From: Oceanivirga miroungae
GTDB taxonomy: Bacteria > Fusobacteriota > Fusobacteriia > Fusobacteriales > Leptotrichiaceae
Direction of reading: 5' to 3'
DNA length: 64,000 nt
Assembly (NCBI RefSeq): GCF_902505095.1
Contig: NZ_CABWIB010000001.1
Location: 496,001-560,000, forward strand
Positions 53,114 through 63,322 of this stretch are shown piece by piece. Under the pieces are notes generated by a model. The model was not told the DNA's origin, ran no database searches, and was given only the letters and a program-made list of their open reading frames with translations. Within the stretch, counting starts at the first letter, position 1. The number at the start of each line of letters is the position of its first letter. The position numbers were made by a program, and so were the translations under genes.

Positions 53114-55988
53114 AATAATAAATGCTAGTGCTGGAACTGGTAAAACATATACTATGGCAATAGAATATTTAAAAGCCTTAAATAAGGGTGTAAAGTATGA
53201 TGAAATACAGGTTATAACATTTACTAAAAAAGCAACATCAGAAATCAAAGAAAGAGTAATTAAATTTTTATATAATATAATTTTTGAAGAAAACAACTAT
53301 GAAGACATAATAAAGTCTATGGGTGTTAAGATAAATCACAAGCTATTAAAAGAAGTATATTTTGATATGATTAAAAACTCAGAAAATATCAAAATAAGTA
53401 CAAATGATGCCTTTATAAATAAAATATTTAAACTAGCAATAGCTCCATATAAAAATATATATTCTTATGAGGTATTATCAAGTGATGATGATAATTTAAT
53501 TCAAACTATTTTAGAAAAATTAATAGAAAATGATTATGAAGAATTTAAAGAACTATATATGTTTAATTCTAAGAAAAAAATAGATGAATTAAAAGAAATA
53601 ATAAAAGATGGCATTATAAAAAATAGAAACGTGTTATACCATCTAATAAACAAAGAAAGTGATTTATTAAATAACAAAAAATATGATTTAGAACTAATGA
53701 AAGAAGATTTATTAAAAGAATTTTCTGAATTTTCTGATATAGTTTTTGAAAATGAATCACGTGGTAAATTAAATGTATTTTCAGTTTCAAAAGATTTAAT
53801 TGAAAGAATTAAAAATAGTAAAAATGCAAAGAGCCTTATTAAAGTATTTAATGAGTTTAAAAATAAAAGTTTCATAACAACGACTTATGTAAAAACAAGT
53901 TCAGCTTTCTATAATGAAGCAGTTAAAATAAATGAAATTGTTGAAAATAAAAAAGAAGCTATGTGTGAACTATATTTAGAAGATGTAATATATAAATATA
54001 ATATAATTTATAGAAAAATAGCAAAAAAAGTATACGATTACTTAGAAGAAATAAACTTTAGAGAAAGAAGATTCACTTTTTCTGATATTTCTTTTTATAC
54101 AGATAAGTATTTTTCTGAAAAAGAAATTGGACTTGTAAAAAATGGGTTTGCTCAAGATAAACTCTATGATATTATAGGCTCAAATATAAAAGTATTCATG
54201 ATAGATGAGTTTCAAGATACGGATAATGTTCAATTAAAAATATTTATGCCATTACTTAGAAATTGTCAAGAAGTTTTAATAGTAGGAGACTATAAGCAAG
54301 CAATTTATGCTTTTCGTGGAGCAAATAGTTCTATATTTAAAAATATATCAAGTATATTAGAGAAAAATATAGCTGATATTGAAATTGAAACAAAAAGTTT
54401 AAATACTTGTTATAGAACAAGAGAAAATATAGTTGAGTATGTAAATAATAAGTTTTTAAATTTAGAAAACTATGATTATGAAAATGTAGGCTATGTAAAA
54501 GATAAAGGGCATGTAGAAGTAATTGAAGTAAAAAAAGAAGAAGCTAAAAATGATGGTATTTTTAGTGTTATTGCTAATAAACTTAAGGGAAACGAAAATA
54601 AATCGGCTGCCATCTTGTTTAACACAAATAACCAAATATCTAAAATGAGTTATGAGCTATATAAAAATAATATGGAATATAATTCAATAGAATCTATGCT
54701 TTTAGTAAAAGATAAAAATATTAAAGTGATAAAGCTTTTAATAGACTACTTAGTTACAAAGGATACATATAAGTTACTTGAATTTTTAAGATCTGATTTA
54801 ATACAAATGAGTATAAATGATGTTAAAAAGTTTATTGATAACAAGTTAGAAGAAAATAGTATAATAAAGAGTATAAGAAGCCTTGAAAAAAATTCTTCTG
54901 ATTTTAAGAGAAAGTACATAAGTTCTTTTGGCTATAGCGAAAATATGAGTGATGATGAAATAATAAATATAAACAACTTTTTAGATTTAGTAGATAAGGC
55001 AAATAATCTAAAAGATTTTTATGATAATTATGATAAGAATTTATCTGGTATAAAAAAAGTAAATAGCAAAAACCAAAAAGCAATTAATATATTAACTATA
55101 CATAGTTCAAAAGGTTTAGAATATGATGATATACATATTTTACACGAATTTAAAAAAGATGATTTAAAAGATTTTAAAATAGCATATAAAAGAGAAAATG
55201 GTGAGATAATTGATTATCTATTTATTAAAAAAAGAGCTATTATAGAAGAAACAAAAGTTGGTAAAGAATTTGTAGAATATTTTAGGGAAGATGAATTAGA
55301 AAATTCTAAAAATCTTGCTTATGTTGGACTTACAAGACCTAAAAATAATCTATATGTTTACTATATAGAAGGTAAAGAGGAAGATAACTACTTAAAATTA
55401 AAAGGCGAAAAAGTAAGTAGTGTTTATGAAGATAATGAAATTGGAAATGACATAGAAAATGTAAAAGAAATAGAATTTAGTAATAGTATGTTCTATACTA
55501 AAACTGAATATGAAGAAAGTAAAAAAACTGGTATAAAAAATAGTTTAAAAATGGAGTTAAAAAGAAAAAATGGTCTAGCACTTCATTACTATATGCAGTA
55601 CATAAAATCAAAAGAAGATATGAATGTAGCTAAATCTATGCTATATAAAAGATATGCTAATTTAATAGGGCCTAGTGAAACTAAAAAATTAATAGAAAAA
55701 GCAAATCTATTCATAGAAAATAACGAAGATATGTATGATATTAAAAAATATGAAATATACAATGAGTTTGAAATAAAAGATGATGAATATAATCTATATA
55801 GAATAGACAGAGTAAATATAGATAATAAAAATAAGAAAATAATTATATTTGATTATAAAACAGAAAAAAATGCAGAAAATAACAAAGTGTATAAAGAACA
55901 AATAGCTAAATATAAAGAAATTATTGAAGGCAAAAAAGGATATGAGGGCTACGATGTTCAAACCAAGTTAGTAAGTATAGAACTTTAA
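53103..55988 (+). CDS. addA: AddA-like UvrD/Rep-family helicase-nuclease
   Basis: 961 residues with the superfamily 1 motifs in order: INASAGTGKTYTMA (I), VITFTKKATSEIKERV (Ia), MIDEFQDTDNVQ (II), VGDYKQAIYAFRGA (III), TCYRTRENI (IV), INILTIHSSKGLEYDDIHI (V), AYVGLTRPKNNLYVYY (VI). The C-terminus has a RecB-type nuclease (YRIDRVNIDNKNKKIIIFDYKTEK). It unwinds and degrades double-strand ends with its AddB-like partner. It is shorter than Bacillus AddA (about 1230). Confidence 0.9.
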   Translation: MKAKIINASAGTGKTYTMAIEYLKALNKGVKYDEIQVITFTKKATSEIKERVIKFLYNIIFEENNYEDIIKSMGVKINHKLLKEVYFDMIKNSENIKISTNDAFINKIFKLAIAPYKNIYSYEVLSSDDDNLIQTILEKLIENDYEEFKELYMFNSKKKIDELKEIIKDGIIKNRNVLYHLINKESDLLNNKKYDLELMKEDLLKEFSEFSDIVFENESRGKLNVFSVSKDLIERIKNSKNAKSLIKVFNEFKNKSFITTTYVKTSSAFYNEAVKINEIVENKKEAMCELYLEDVIYKYNIIYRKIAKKVYDYLEEINFRERRFTFSDISFYTDKYFSEKEIGLVKNGFAQDKLYDIIGSNIKVFMIDEFQDTDNVQLKIFMPLLRNCQEVLIVGDYKQAIYAFRGANSSIFKNISSILEKNIADIEIETKSLNTCYRTRENIVEYVNNKFLNLENYDYENVGYVKDKGHVEVIEVKKEEAKNDGIFSVIANKLKGNENKSAAILFNTNNQISKMSYELYKNNMEYNSIESMLLVKDKNIKVIKLLIDYLVTKDTYKLLEFLRSDLIQMSINDVKKFIDNKLEENSIIKSIRSLEKNSSDFKRKYISSFGYSENMSDDEIININNFLDLVDKANNLKDFYDNYDKNLSGIKKVNSKNQKAINILTIHSSKGLEYDDIHILHEFKKDDLKDFKIAYKRENGEIIDYLFIKKRAIIEETKVGKEFVEYFREDELENSKNLAYVGLTRPKNNLYVYYIEGKEEDNYLKLKGEKVSSVYEDNEIGNDIENVKEIEFSNSMFYTKTEYEESKKTGIKNSLKMELKRKNGLALHYYMQYIKSKEDMNVAKSMLYKRYANLIGPSETKKLIEKANLFIENNEDMYDIKKYEIYNEFEIKDDEYNLYRIDRVNIDNKNKKIIIFDYKTEKNAENNKVYKEQIAKYKEIIEGKKGYEGYDVQTKLVSIEL

Positions 55989-56000
55989 TTGTATTAAAAC

Positions 56001-56033
56001 AAAGCAGTAAGATATATTTCTTGCTGCTTTTTA
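56001..56033 (+). terminator. Terminator of the AddAB-like operon
   Basis: AAAGCAGTAAG (56001-56011) pairs with CTTGCTGCTTT (56020-56030), with one T-G wobble, followed by T-rich sequence. Confidence 0.85.
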
Positions 56034-56067
56034 AAATATAAACTAAGTAAAATCAATGCTTTATGTA

Positions 56068-56096
56068 TTGATAGAAGTTTGAAAATATGTTAAAAT
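56068..56096 (+). promoter_or_regulatory. Promoter of the pnp operon
   Basis: TTGATA (56068-56073), 17-bp spacer, TAAAAT (56091-56096), with TG at 56088-56089 extending the -10. It leaves a leader of about 90 bases. Confidence 0.7.
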
Positions 56097-56103
56097 GTAA
56101 AAT

Positions 56104-56178
56104 AATGGCCTAAGATGTAAGTAATGTTGGAGCTCTAATAAATATTAGATTTGCAATATTATTTACAGGGCCTTAAAT
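56104..56178 (+). promoter_or_regulatory. Structured 5' leader of pnp
   Basis: TAATGGCC (56103-56110) can pair with GGCCTTA (56169-56175) with one bulged base, closing a domain that contains the perfect hairpin CTAATA/TATTAG. The AAAGGAGG site lies just after. pnp leaders in other bacteria carry hairpins for autoregulation; that role here is inferred. Confidence 0.45.
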
Positions 56179-56191
56179 TAAAGGAGGAAAT

Positions 56192-58378
56192 ATGTTTCAA
56201 AATGAAAAAAACTTTGAAATAAATGTTGGAAATAGCGTATTAAAAGTTAATACTGGTAAAATAGCAAGACAAGCAAGTGGGTCTGTTATGCTTGAAATGG
56301 GAGATACAAAGGTATTAGTAACTGCTACTAGATCAAAAGATGTAAGAGATGGTCAGGACTTTTTCCCATTAACGGTAGACTACATTGAAAAAATGTACGC
56401 AAGTGGTAAATTTCCAGGTGGATTTATTAAAAGAGAAGCAAAACCATCAACAGAAGAAATTTTAATTTCAAGAATAGTTGATAGACCTATAAGACCATTA
56501 TTCCCAGATGGGTTTTTAAATGCAGTACATATAGTAATAAATGTATTATCATTTGATGGTGTAAATATGCCAGAAAACATGGCTACAATAGGAGCAAGTT
56601 TAGCTTTAGGGATTTCAGATATACCATTTAGTGGACCAGTAGCAGGAGTTACAGTTGGTATGATAGATGGTAAATATATCTTAAATCCAACAAAAGAAGA
56701 ACAAGAAAAATCAAGAATTTACTTATCTGTTGCTGGTACAAAAGATGCTATAACGATGGTTGAAGCTAGTAGTGATGAAGTATTAGAAGAAGAAATGTTA
56801 AATGCTATTTTATTTGGTCATGAAAATATTAAAAATATTTGTAATAGCCAAATTGAAATAATAAATAGCTTTGATGTTAAAAAAATGGAATTTACAAAAA
56901 CAGAAATTGATGCTGAAGTTAAGAGTTACTTAGATGAGTATAAAGAAGACATCAAAAAAGCTATACTAGTACCAGGAAAACTTGAAAAACAAGAAGCAGT
57001 TGAAAATCTAGGTAAAAAATTAGAAGAATTTTTCATACAAGCAAAAGCTCGTGAAATATTAACTAACAAAGAAGAAAAAGATATAGAAGTTGCTATTGAT
57101 GAATTATTAGGTGTATCTGATGTTAAAGATATTAAATACTACAAAAAACACTTAAGAGCATACTATCACGATTTAGAAAAGGAAATAGTAAGAAACTTAA
57201 TAATATTTGATAAATATAGACCAGATGGAAGAAAAATAGATGAAATAAGACCTTTATATGCAGAAATTGATACTTTAAAAATGCCACATGGATCTGCCTT
57301 ATTCACTCGTGGTGAAACTCAAAGTTTAGCTACTGTTACACTAGGTACGAAAGATGATGAACAAATAATAGATGGTCTTGAAGAAGAAAGTAGAAAAAAA
57401 TTCTTCTTACACTATAACTTCCCACCATTTTCAGTAGGAGAAGCTGGTTTTTTAAGAGCTCCAGGAAGAAGAGAATTAGGGCATGGAAACTTAGCAGAAA
57501 GAGCACTAAAAGCTGTAATGCCATCAGAAGAAGAATTTCCATATACTGTAAGAGTTGTATCAGAAATTACAGAATCAAATGGGTCAAGTTCACAAGCTAG
57601 TATTTGTGGTGGAAGTTTAGCATTAATGGCAGCAGGTGTACCTATTAGAAAAACTGTTGCAGGAATTGCTATGGGACTTATTAAAGAAAATGATGAGTAT
57701 ACAGTATTAACGGATATTCAAGGTTTAGAAGATCACTTAGGAGATATGGACTTTAAAGTTGCTGGAACTAAAGATGGAATAACGGCTATTCAAATGGATA
57801 TAAAAATAGAAGGTATAAGTCGTGAAATAATGGATATAGCATTAAAACAAGCAAATAAGGCTAGATTTGAAATCATAGAAGTTATGGAAAATGTAATAAA
57901 AGAACCTAGAAAAGAATTAAGTCCAACTGCGCCAAAGATTATAAATCTTCAAATTGATCCTAATACAATAGCAATACTAATAGGACCAGGTGGAAAAAAT
58001 ATTAAAGCTATTATAGATGAAACAAATGTTCAAATTGATATAGAAGATGATGGAAGAGTAAGTATTTACGGTAAAGATCAAGCTATGATGAATAAGGCAA
58101 AAGAGTTAGTTGAAATGGCAACATTCACGCCAGAATTAGACAAGGTATATAAAGGGCGTGTTGTAAAGCTTGCTAAATTTGGAGCTTTTGTTGCATTAGC
58201 ACCAGGAAAAGAAGGCTTACTACATATATCTGAAATAAGTGATAAAAGAATTAAAAATGTTGAAGATGCATTAGTAGAGAATCAAGAAGTAGTAGTTAAA
58301 GTTATAAGTATGGAAAATGATAAATTTAGTTTAAGTATGAAAAAGGTAGGGAATGAAGATGATGGAAAAAATGAATAG
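56192..58378 (+). CDS. pnp: Polyribonucleotide nucleotidyltransferase
   Basis: A 728-residue phosphorolytic 3'-to-5' exoribonuclease. Two RNase PH domains (about 10-215 and 320-545, with FFLHYNFPPFSVGEAG and the active-site stretch TDIQGLEDHLGDMDFKVAGT) surround a helical linker. A KH domain (ILIGPGGKNIKAIIDE near 595) and an S1 domain (VKLAKFGAFVALAPGKEGLLHISEI) follow. Length is normal. AAAGGAGG sets ATG 56192. The pgsA start lies inside its 3' end. Confidence 0.97.
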   Translation: MFQNEKNFEINVGNSVLKVNTGKIARQASGSVMLEMGDTKVLVTATRSKDVRDGQDFFPLTVDYIEKMYASGKFPGGFIKREAKPSTEEILISRIVDRPIRPLFPDGFLNAVHIVINVLSFDGVNMPENMATIGASLALGISDIPFSGPVAGVTVGMIDGKYILNPTKEEQEKSRIYLSVAGTKDAITMVEASSDEVLEEEMLNAILFGHENIKNICNSQIEIINSFDVKKMEFTKTEIDAEVKSYLDEYKEDIKKAILVPGKLEKQEAVENLGKKLEEFFIQAKAREILTNKEEKDIEVAIDELLGVSDVKDIKYYKKHLRAYYHDLEKEIVRNLIIFDKYRPDGRKIDEIRPLYAEIDTLKMPHGSALFTRGETQSLATVTLGTKDDEQIIDGLEEESRKKFFLHYNFPPFSVGEAGFLRAPGRRELGHGNLAERALKAVMPSEEEFPYTVRVVSEITESNGSSSQASICGGSLALMAAGVPIRKTVAGIAMGLIKENDEYTVLTDIQGLEDHLGDMDFKVAGTKDGITAIQMDIKIEGISREIMDIALKQANKARFEIIEVMENVIKEPRKELSPTAPKIINLQIDPNTIAILIGPGGKNIKAIIDETNVQIDIEDDGRVSIYGKDQAMMNKAKELVEMATFTPELDKVYKGRVVKLAKFGAFVALAPGKEGLLHISEISDKRIKNVEDALVENQEVVVKVISMENDKFSLSMKKVGNEDDGKNE

Positions 58379-58976
58379 AGCAAATCAATTAACAATATTA
58401 AGAATAATACTAATAGTTCCATTTTTATTATTTTTATGGTTATCATATTTTGGTGGTAGTGATATAACGTATATCTTAGTTGTTAAAGCAACATTTAGAA
58501 TAATAGCTCTTGCAATATTTGCAATAGCAGTTATCACAGACTATTATGATGGAAAAATAGCAAGAGAAACTAATACAGTGACTGACTTTGGGAAATTAAT
58601 GGACCCTATTGCAGATAAATTACTAACATTTACATTCTTACTTGTATTATTACAAGCTGGAGTTATAAGCTTATTATTAGTTTTAATACTATTATTTAGA
58701 GAGTTTTTCATAACAGCTATAAGAGCATTAGTATCAAATAAAACTTCTAAAATAATACCAGCATCAAAATATGGAAAGTATAAAACAATTGCTTTATACG
58801 TTGGCTTATTTATAATAGGATTAATACCAGTATTTCCATATATAACATATATGTTAAATTCAATAATATTATTACCAGCAGTAGTACTTAGCATTATATC
58901 TGCTATTTCGTACACAAAGACTGCAATTTCATTATTAGAAGGTGAAAATGAAGAAATTGAAATAGAAGGAGAGTAG
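58353..58976 (+). CDS. pgsA: CDP-diacylglycerol-glycerol-3-phosphate 3-phosphatidyltransferase
   Basis: A 207-residue inner-membrane CDP-alcohol phosphotransferase that makes phosphatidylglycerol phosphate. The family motif is intact: DYYDGKIARETNTVTDFGKLMDPIADK (D-G-x2-A-R-x8-G-x3-D-x3-D). Five to six helices. Starts at 58353, 58359, 58362 and 58371 are in frame. AAGGTAGG (58343-58350) fits the second or third best, but I keep the longest. The stop is followed directly by the P-type ATPase start. Confidence 0.93.
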   Translation: MKMMEKMNRANQLTILRIILIVPFLLFLWLSYFGGSDITYILVVKATFRIIALAIFAIAVITDYYDGKIARETNTVTDFGKLMDPIADKLLTFTFLLVLLQAGVISLLLVLILLFREFFITAIRALVSNKTSKIIPASKYGKYKTIALYVGLFIIGLIPVFPYITYMLNSIILLPAVVLSIISAISYTKTAISLLEGENEEIEIEGE

Positions 58977-61583
58977 ATGAGTTTACATAATAAAAAAATA
59001 GAAGAGATAGTAAGTATATTTGATACAGACTTAAATAAGGGTTTATCGAACGAAGAAGCTAAAAAAAGATTAGAAAAAAATGGAAAAAATGAATTAAAAG
59101 AAGCAAATAAGAAAACAATATTTCAAATATTTTTTGAGCAAATAAATGATGTTATGATTTATGTTTTAATTGTTGCAGCAGTAATTACTACAATAGTTAA
59201 TAAAGAATTTACAGATGCAATAATAATTTTATTAGTTGTAATTGTTAATGCAGTAGTTGGTGTAACACAAGAGCTAAAAGCAGGAAAAGCACTAGAAGCA
59301 CTTAAAAAAATGACAAATCCAAAAGCAGTTGTTATAAGATCTGGTAAAACATTTGAGATAAATTCTAGTGATTTAGTTGTAGGAGATATAGTCTTATTAG
59401 ATGCAGGTAGAGTAGTTCCGGCTGATTTAAGATTAGTTGAAACTAGTAGTTTACAAATAGAAGAAAGTAGTTTTACGGGAGAATCAGTACCAGTTAATAA
59501 AGATGCTAGTGTAATATTAGAAGAAGATACTCTAATGTCTGATAGAATAAATCTAGCATTTATGTCAACTCTTGTTAGCTATGGTCGTGCTAAAGGTGTT
59601 GTAATTGCAACTTCAAATGATACACAAATTGGAAAAATTGCTGATATGTTAGATACTGAAGATGAAAAAACGCCGCTTCAAGTTAAAATGAATAAGCTAG
59701 GAAAACAGTTAGGATATATAGCTATAGTTATATGTGTTTTAATCTTTGTTATAGGGATAATGCAAAAAAGAGGAGCAGTTGAAATGCTAATTACCTCTAT
59801 AAGCTTAGCAGTAGCAGCGATACCTGAAGGTTTAGTTGCAATAATTGCTATAGTACTATCTTTAGGTGTTACAAGAATGAGTAAAAAAAATGCTATTATT
59901 AAAAAATTACCTGCAGTTGAAACACTAGGTTCTGTTAACTATATTTGTTCAGATAAAACTGGGACTCTAACGCAAAATAAGATGACAGTTGTTAAAACAT
60001 TTACAAAAGATATTGATGAAAATCTATTAACAAAAGCATTCATATTATCATCAGATGCTAAAATAGAAGGGGATATACAAATAGGAGACCCAACAGAATT
60101 AGCACTAATAGCAAAAGGAATAAATGAAGGTATATTAAGAGATTCATTAGATGAATTACACCCTAGAGTAGATGAATACTCTTTTGATTCAGATAGAAAA
60201 TTAATGTCAACCTTAGTTAAAAATAAAGATTCTTTTAGAGTATATACTAAAGGAGCATTGGATAACTTACTTAAAATTTCAACGCATATTGTAGTTGATG
60301 GAAATGTTGTAGAATTTACTGATTCTTTAAAAGAAGAAGTTTTAGAAAAAGCACATGATATGGCAAAAGAAGCTCTAAGAGTATTAGCTGTTGCATATAA
60401 GGATACTGATACCAAAATTAGTTCAGATGAATTTGAAAATAACTTAGTATTTATTGGAATATCTGGTATGATAGATCCACCTAGAATGCAAGCATTTGAT
60501 TCTATAAAAAAAGCACATAAAGCAGGAATTGCAGTAGTCATGATAACAGGAGATCATAAAGATACAGCTTTTGCAATTGCAAAGAATTTAAATATAGCAA
60601 GTAGTGAAGATCAAACTATAAGTGGTCCTGAATTAGAAGAAATGTCAGATGAAATGTTAGAAAAAGTAGTTACTAACTATAGAGTGTTTTCAAGAGTTAG
60701 CCCTGTTCATAAAGTAAGAATAGTAAAAGCATTAAGAAAAAACAATAATATAGTGTCAATGACAGGTGATGGTGTAAATGATGCACCAAGTTTAAAATCT
60801 GCAGATATTGGTGTAGCTATGGGGATAACAGGAACAGATGTAGCTAAAGGCGCAAGTTCAATGATTTTAACAGATGATGATTTTTCTACAATAGTTGTTG
60901 CAATAGAAGAAGGTAGAAATATATACGATAACATTAAAAAGGCAATAATATTCTTACTATCATGTAACTTAGGAGAAGTAATATCGATATTTATAGCGAC
61001 AATATTAGCATGGCCAATACCGCTAATTGCTACTCAAATCTTATGGATTAATCTAGTGACTGATTCATTACCAGCATTAGCATTAGGAGTAGATCCAATA
61101 AGCACTGATCAGATGAGTAAAAAGCCTCGTGATAAAGACGAAAACTTCTTTAGTCAAGGTGCATGGTTTAGAGCTTTAGTAGGTGGAACATTAATTGGAA
61201 CACTTACACTATCAGCCTTTGTTATAGGACTAATAGAAAAAGGTTATAGTTTAAATACTTTAAGTATGGCTGATGAACCTTCATTAGCTTATGCTAGAAC
61301 AATGGCGTTTATAGTGTTAACTGTATCACAACTGTTCTATGCTTATACAACTAGAAGTAGTGAGGAAAGCTTAATTAAGATAGGAATATTTAAAAATAAA
61401 TTCTTAAACTATTCATTAATAATAGGATTAGTATTACAATTTAGTTTACTATACATACCAGTATTAAGTGATGCGTTTAAAGTAACTAAACTAAGTATAT
61501 TTGATTTAGATATAGTTATATTATTTGCATTAATACCAGTTATAGTAAATGAGCTTATTAAAAAGTTTATAAAATTTAAGTAG
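58977..61583 (+). CDS. Cation-transporting P-type ATPase (Ca2+ type, P2)
   Basis: 868 residues with an N-terminal cation ATPase domain (LSNEEAKKRLEKNGKNEL), the actuator TGES, the helix-4 site AVAAIPEGLVAIIAI, phosphorylation site SDKTGTLTQNKM near 325, nucleotide-site region KGA, and hinge MTGDGVNDAPSLKSADIGVAMG. The C-terminal helices carry NLVTDSLPALALGVD, the P2A pattern. The PEGL ion site is as in Ca2+ pumps; Ca2+ or Mn2+ export is likely. Coupled to pgsA (TAGATGA). Confidence 0.93.
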   Translation: MSLHNKKIEEIVSIFDTDLNKGLSNEEAKKRLEKNGKNELKEANKKTIFQIFFEQINDVMIYVLIVAAVITTIVNKEFTDAIIILLVVIVNAVVGVTQELKAGKALEALKKMTNPKAVVIRSGKTFEINSSDLVVGDIVLLDAGRVVPADLRLVETSSLQIEESSFTGESVPVNKDASVILEEDTLMSDRINLAFMSTLVSYGRAKGVVIATSNDTQIGKIADMLDTEDEKTPLQVKMNKLGKQLGYIAIVICVLIFVIGIMQKRGAVEMLITSISLAVAAIPEGLVAIIAIVLSLGVTRMSKKNAIIKKLPAVETLGSVNYICSDKTGTLTQNKMTVVKTFTKDIDENLLTKAFILSSDAKIEGDIQIGDPTELALIAKGINEGILRDSLDELHPRVDEYSFDSDRKLMSTLVKNKDSFRVYTKGALDNLLKISTHIVVDGNVVEFTDSLKEEVLEKAHDMAKEALRVLAVAYKDTDTKISSDEFENNLVFIGISGMIDPPRMQAFDSIKKAHKAGIAVVMITGDHKDTAFAIAKNLNIASSEDQTISGPELEEMSDEMLEKVVTNYRVFSRVSPVHKVRIVKALRKNNNIVSMTGDGVNDAPSLKSADIGVAMGITGTDVAKGASSMILTDDDFSTIVVAIEEGRNIYDNIKKAIIFLLSCNLGEVISIFIATILAWPIPLIATQILWINLVTDSLPALALGVDPISTDQMSKKPRDKDENFFSQGAWFRALVGGTLIGTLTLSAFVIGLIEKGYSLNTLSMADEPSLAYARTMAFIVLTVSQLFYAYTTRSSEESLIKIGIFKNKFLNYSLIIGLVLQFSLLYIPVLSDAFKVTKLSIFDLDIVILFALIPVIVNELIKKFIKFK

Positions 61584-61590
61584 GTTAAAA

Positions 61591-62433
61591 ATGAAAAAGT
61601 ATTTGGCAGTATTTCTTTTATTTCAAACAATATCAGTAGCAGCTCTTGTTTGCGAATTTGGTAAAATAAAAGATAATACTTATTCAGAAGAGTTAACATA
61701 CAAAAAAATTGAAAATGATAGCTTATATAAATCATATATTTTAGTTGATGATAATACTGGTGAAATACTTATTGAAGATAATAAAGATTCTTCTTATCCA
61801 ATAGCATCACTAACTAAATTAATGACAGCAATGGTAGTATTGGATAATAATTTTGATTTAGATAGAAAAATAAAGGTTTCATCTGAAGATGCAAGTATAC
61901 CATATGGAGTTAGAATTAAAGCAGGAAAAGAATATAGAATAAAAGATTTACTTTATTACACTCTTATGATGTCATCCAATTCAAGTGCAAATGCATTAGC
62001 TAGTAGTGTTTCAAAAGATTTTGTATCACTTATGAATAAAAAGGCAATTGAGTTGGGATTACATAATACAAGTTTTTGTACTGCTAATGGACTTCCACCA
62101 AAATACACAAACTCATGTATAGATGTATCTAGTGCATATGATGTGTATAAAATGACAAAGTATGCTCTTTCAAACTATCCAATAATAGAGGAAATAACAT
62201 CTACAAAGTATAAAAAAGTAGATGGTATAAACTTGATAAACTCTAATGAATTATTAAGAAAAAATGATAAAATAAAAGGTGTTAAAACAGGATTTCATGA
62301 TATAGCTGGGTATAATATAAGTATTGTCTATGAGGATGAAGAAAAAAATACTAGATTGTATGAAGTAATACTAGGAAGTGATTCGAACGAAGACAGAATG
62401 CTAATTAGTGAAACGGTATTAAAAAACTTTTAA
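61591..62433 (+). CDS. D-alanyl-D-alanine carboxypeptidase (PBP5/DacA type)
   Basis: A 280-residue penicillin-binding protein. The signal peptide (MKKYLAVFLLFQTISVAAL) precedes the serine peptidase: Ser73-L-T-Lys76 in IASLTKLMTAMVV, SSN in MMSSNSSANALA, and Lys232-Thr-Gly in GVKTGFHDIAGYNIS. It trims the terminal D-Ala of peptidoglycan stem peptides. It lacks the C-terminal beta domain and amphipathic anchor of E. coli PBP5, so it is the short form. It lies in one run with lgt. Confidence 0.93.
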   Translation: MKKYLAVFLLFQTISVAALVCEFGKIKDNTYSEELTYKKIENDSLYKSYILVDDNTGEILIEDNKDSSYPIASLTKLMTAMVVLDNNFDLDRKIKVSSEDASIPYGVRIKAGKEYRIKDLLYYTLMMSSNSSANALASSVSKDFVSLMNKKAIELGLHNTSFCTANGLPPKYTNSCIDVSSAYDVYKMTKYALSNYPIIEEITSTKYKKVDGINLINSNELLRKNDKIKGVKTGFHDIAGYNISIVYEDEEKNTRLYEVILGSDSNEDRMLISETVLKNF

Positions 62434-62444
62434 AAGGAGACAAA

Positions 62445-63314
62445 ATGAGACCATATTTATTTAAAATAGGTAGTTTTGAACTTAGAATATATAGTTTAAT
62501 GTATATAATTGCCTTATTTTTAGCAATATATATTGCAAAAAGAGATGATATAGCTAAAAAAAGAGGTATAGATAATTTAAAATTGATAGAAGACTTTGCT
62601 TTTAATGAAATATTTTTTGGACTAGCAGGGGCTAGACTTTATTATGTATTTTTAAGATGGGACTTATATCAAAATGCTCCACTAGATGCACTTAAAGTAT
62701 GGCAAGGAGGACTTGCAATACACGGAGGTATAATAGGGGGTATAATAGGAGCATATATATTTTCTAAACTAAAGTCATATAATTTTTGGGTGCTAACTGA
62801 TATGGCAGTAGGTCCTTTATTATTGGGTCAAGGTTTAGGAAGAATAGGAAATCTAGCAAATGGTGAAATACATGGAGTACCTACATTTACTCCACTTAGT
62901 GTAATATTAAAAGGAAATTTTAATTCTTGGTGGGAATACTATAATAGCCTAGATATATTAGCGAGAGCTAAATTTAAAGATTTAGTACCTTGGGGTATAG
63001 TCTTTCCAAGCAATACACAAGCAGGTATAGAATTTCCAAATTATGCACTACACCCAGCTATGATATATGAAATGATACTTAATTTTATAGGATTTTATCT
63101 AATATGGTTTATATTTAGAAAAAAAGAATATAAGGTAGGGGTACTTTCAATGATATATCTAATAACTTATGGAATTATAAGATATATAGTTAGTATGGTA
63201 AGAGCAGAGGATTTATATTTTATGGGGATAAAAGCACCATATATAGTAAGTATTTTAATGATAGTAGTAGCTATAATTGGAATAATGTACTTTAATAGAA
63301 AAAAAGCAAAATAG
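62445..63314 (+). CDS. lgt: Prolipoprotein diacylglyceryl transferase
   Basis: A 289-residue inner-membrane enzyme that transfers diacylglycerol from phosphatidylglycerol to the lipobox Cys. The family blocks are IYSLMYIIALFLAIYI, FGLAGARLYYVF, WQGGLAIHGGIIGGIIG and the signature GQGLGRIGNLANGEIHG. About seven helices. The phosphatidylglycerol it uses comes from the PgsA path encoded 4 kb upstream, and LspA acts next. AAAAGGAG precedes ATG 62445. Confidence 0.95.
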   Translation: MRPYLFKIGSFELRIYSLMYIIALFLAIYIAKRDDIAKKRGIDNLKLIEDFAFNEIFFGLAGARLYYVFLRWDLYQNAPLDALKVWQGGLAIHGGIIGGIIGAYIFSKLKSYNFWVLTDMAVGPLLLGQGLGRIGNLANGEIHGVPTFTPLSVILKGNFNSWWEYYNSLDILARAKFKDLVPWGIVFPSNTQAGIEFPNYALHPAMIYEMILNFIGFYLIWFIFRKKEYKVGVLSMIYLITYGIIRYIVSMVRAEDLYFMGIKAPYIVSILMIVVAIIGIMYFNRKKAK

Positions 63315-63322
63315 GAGGATAT

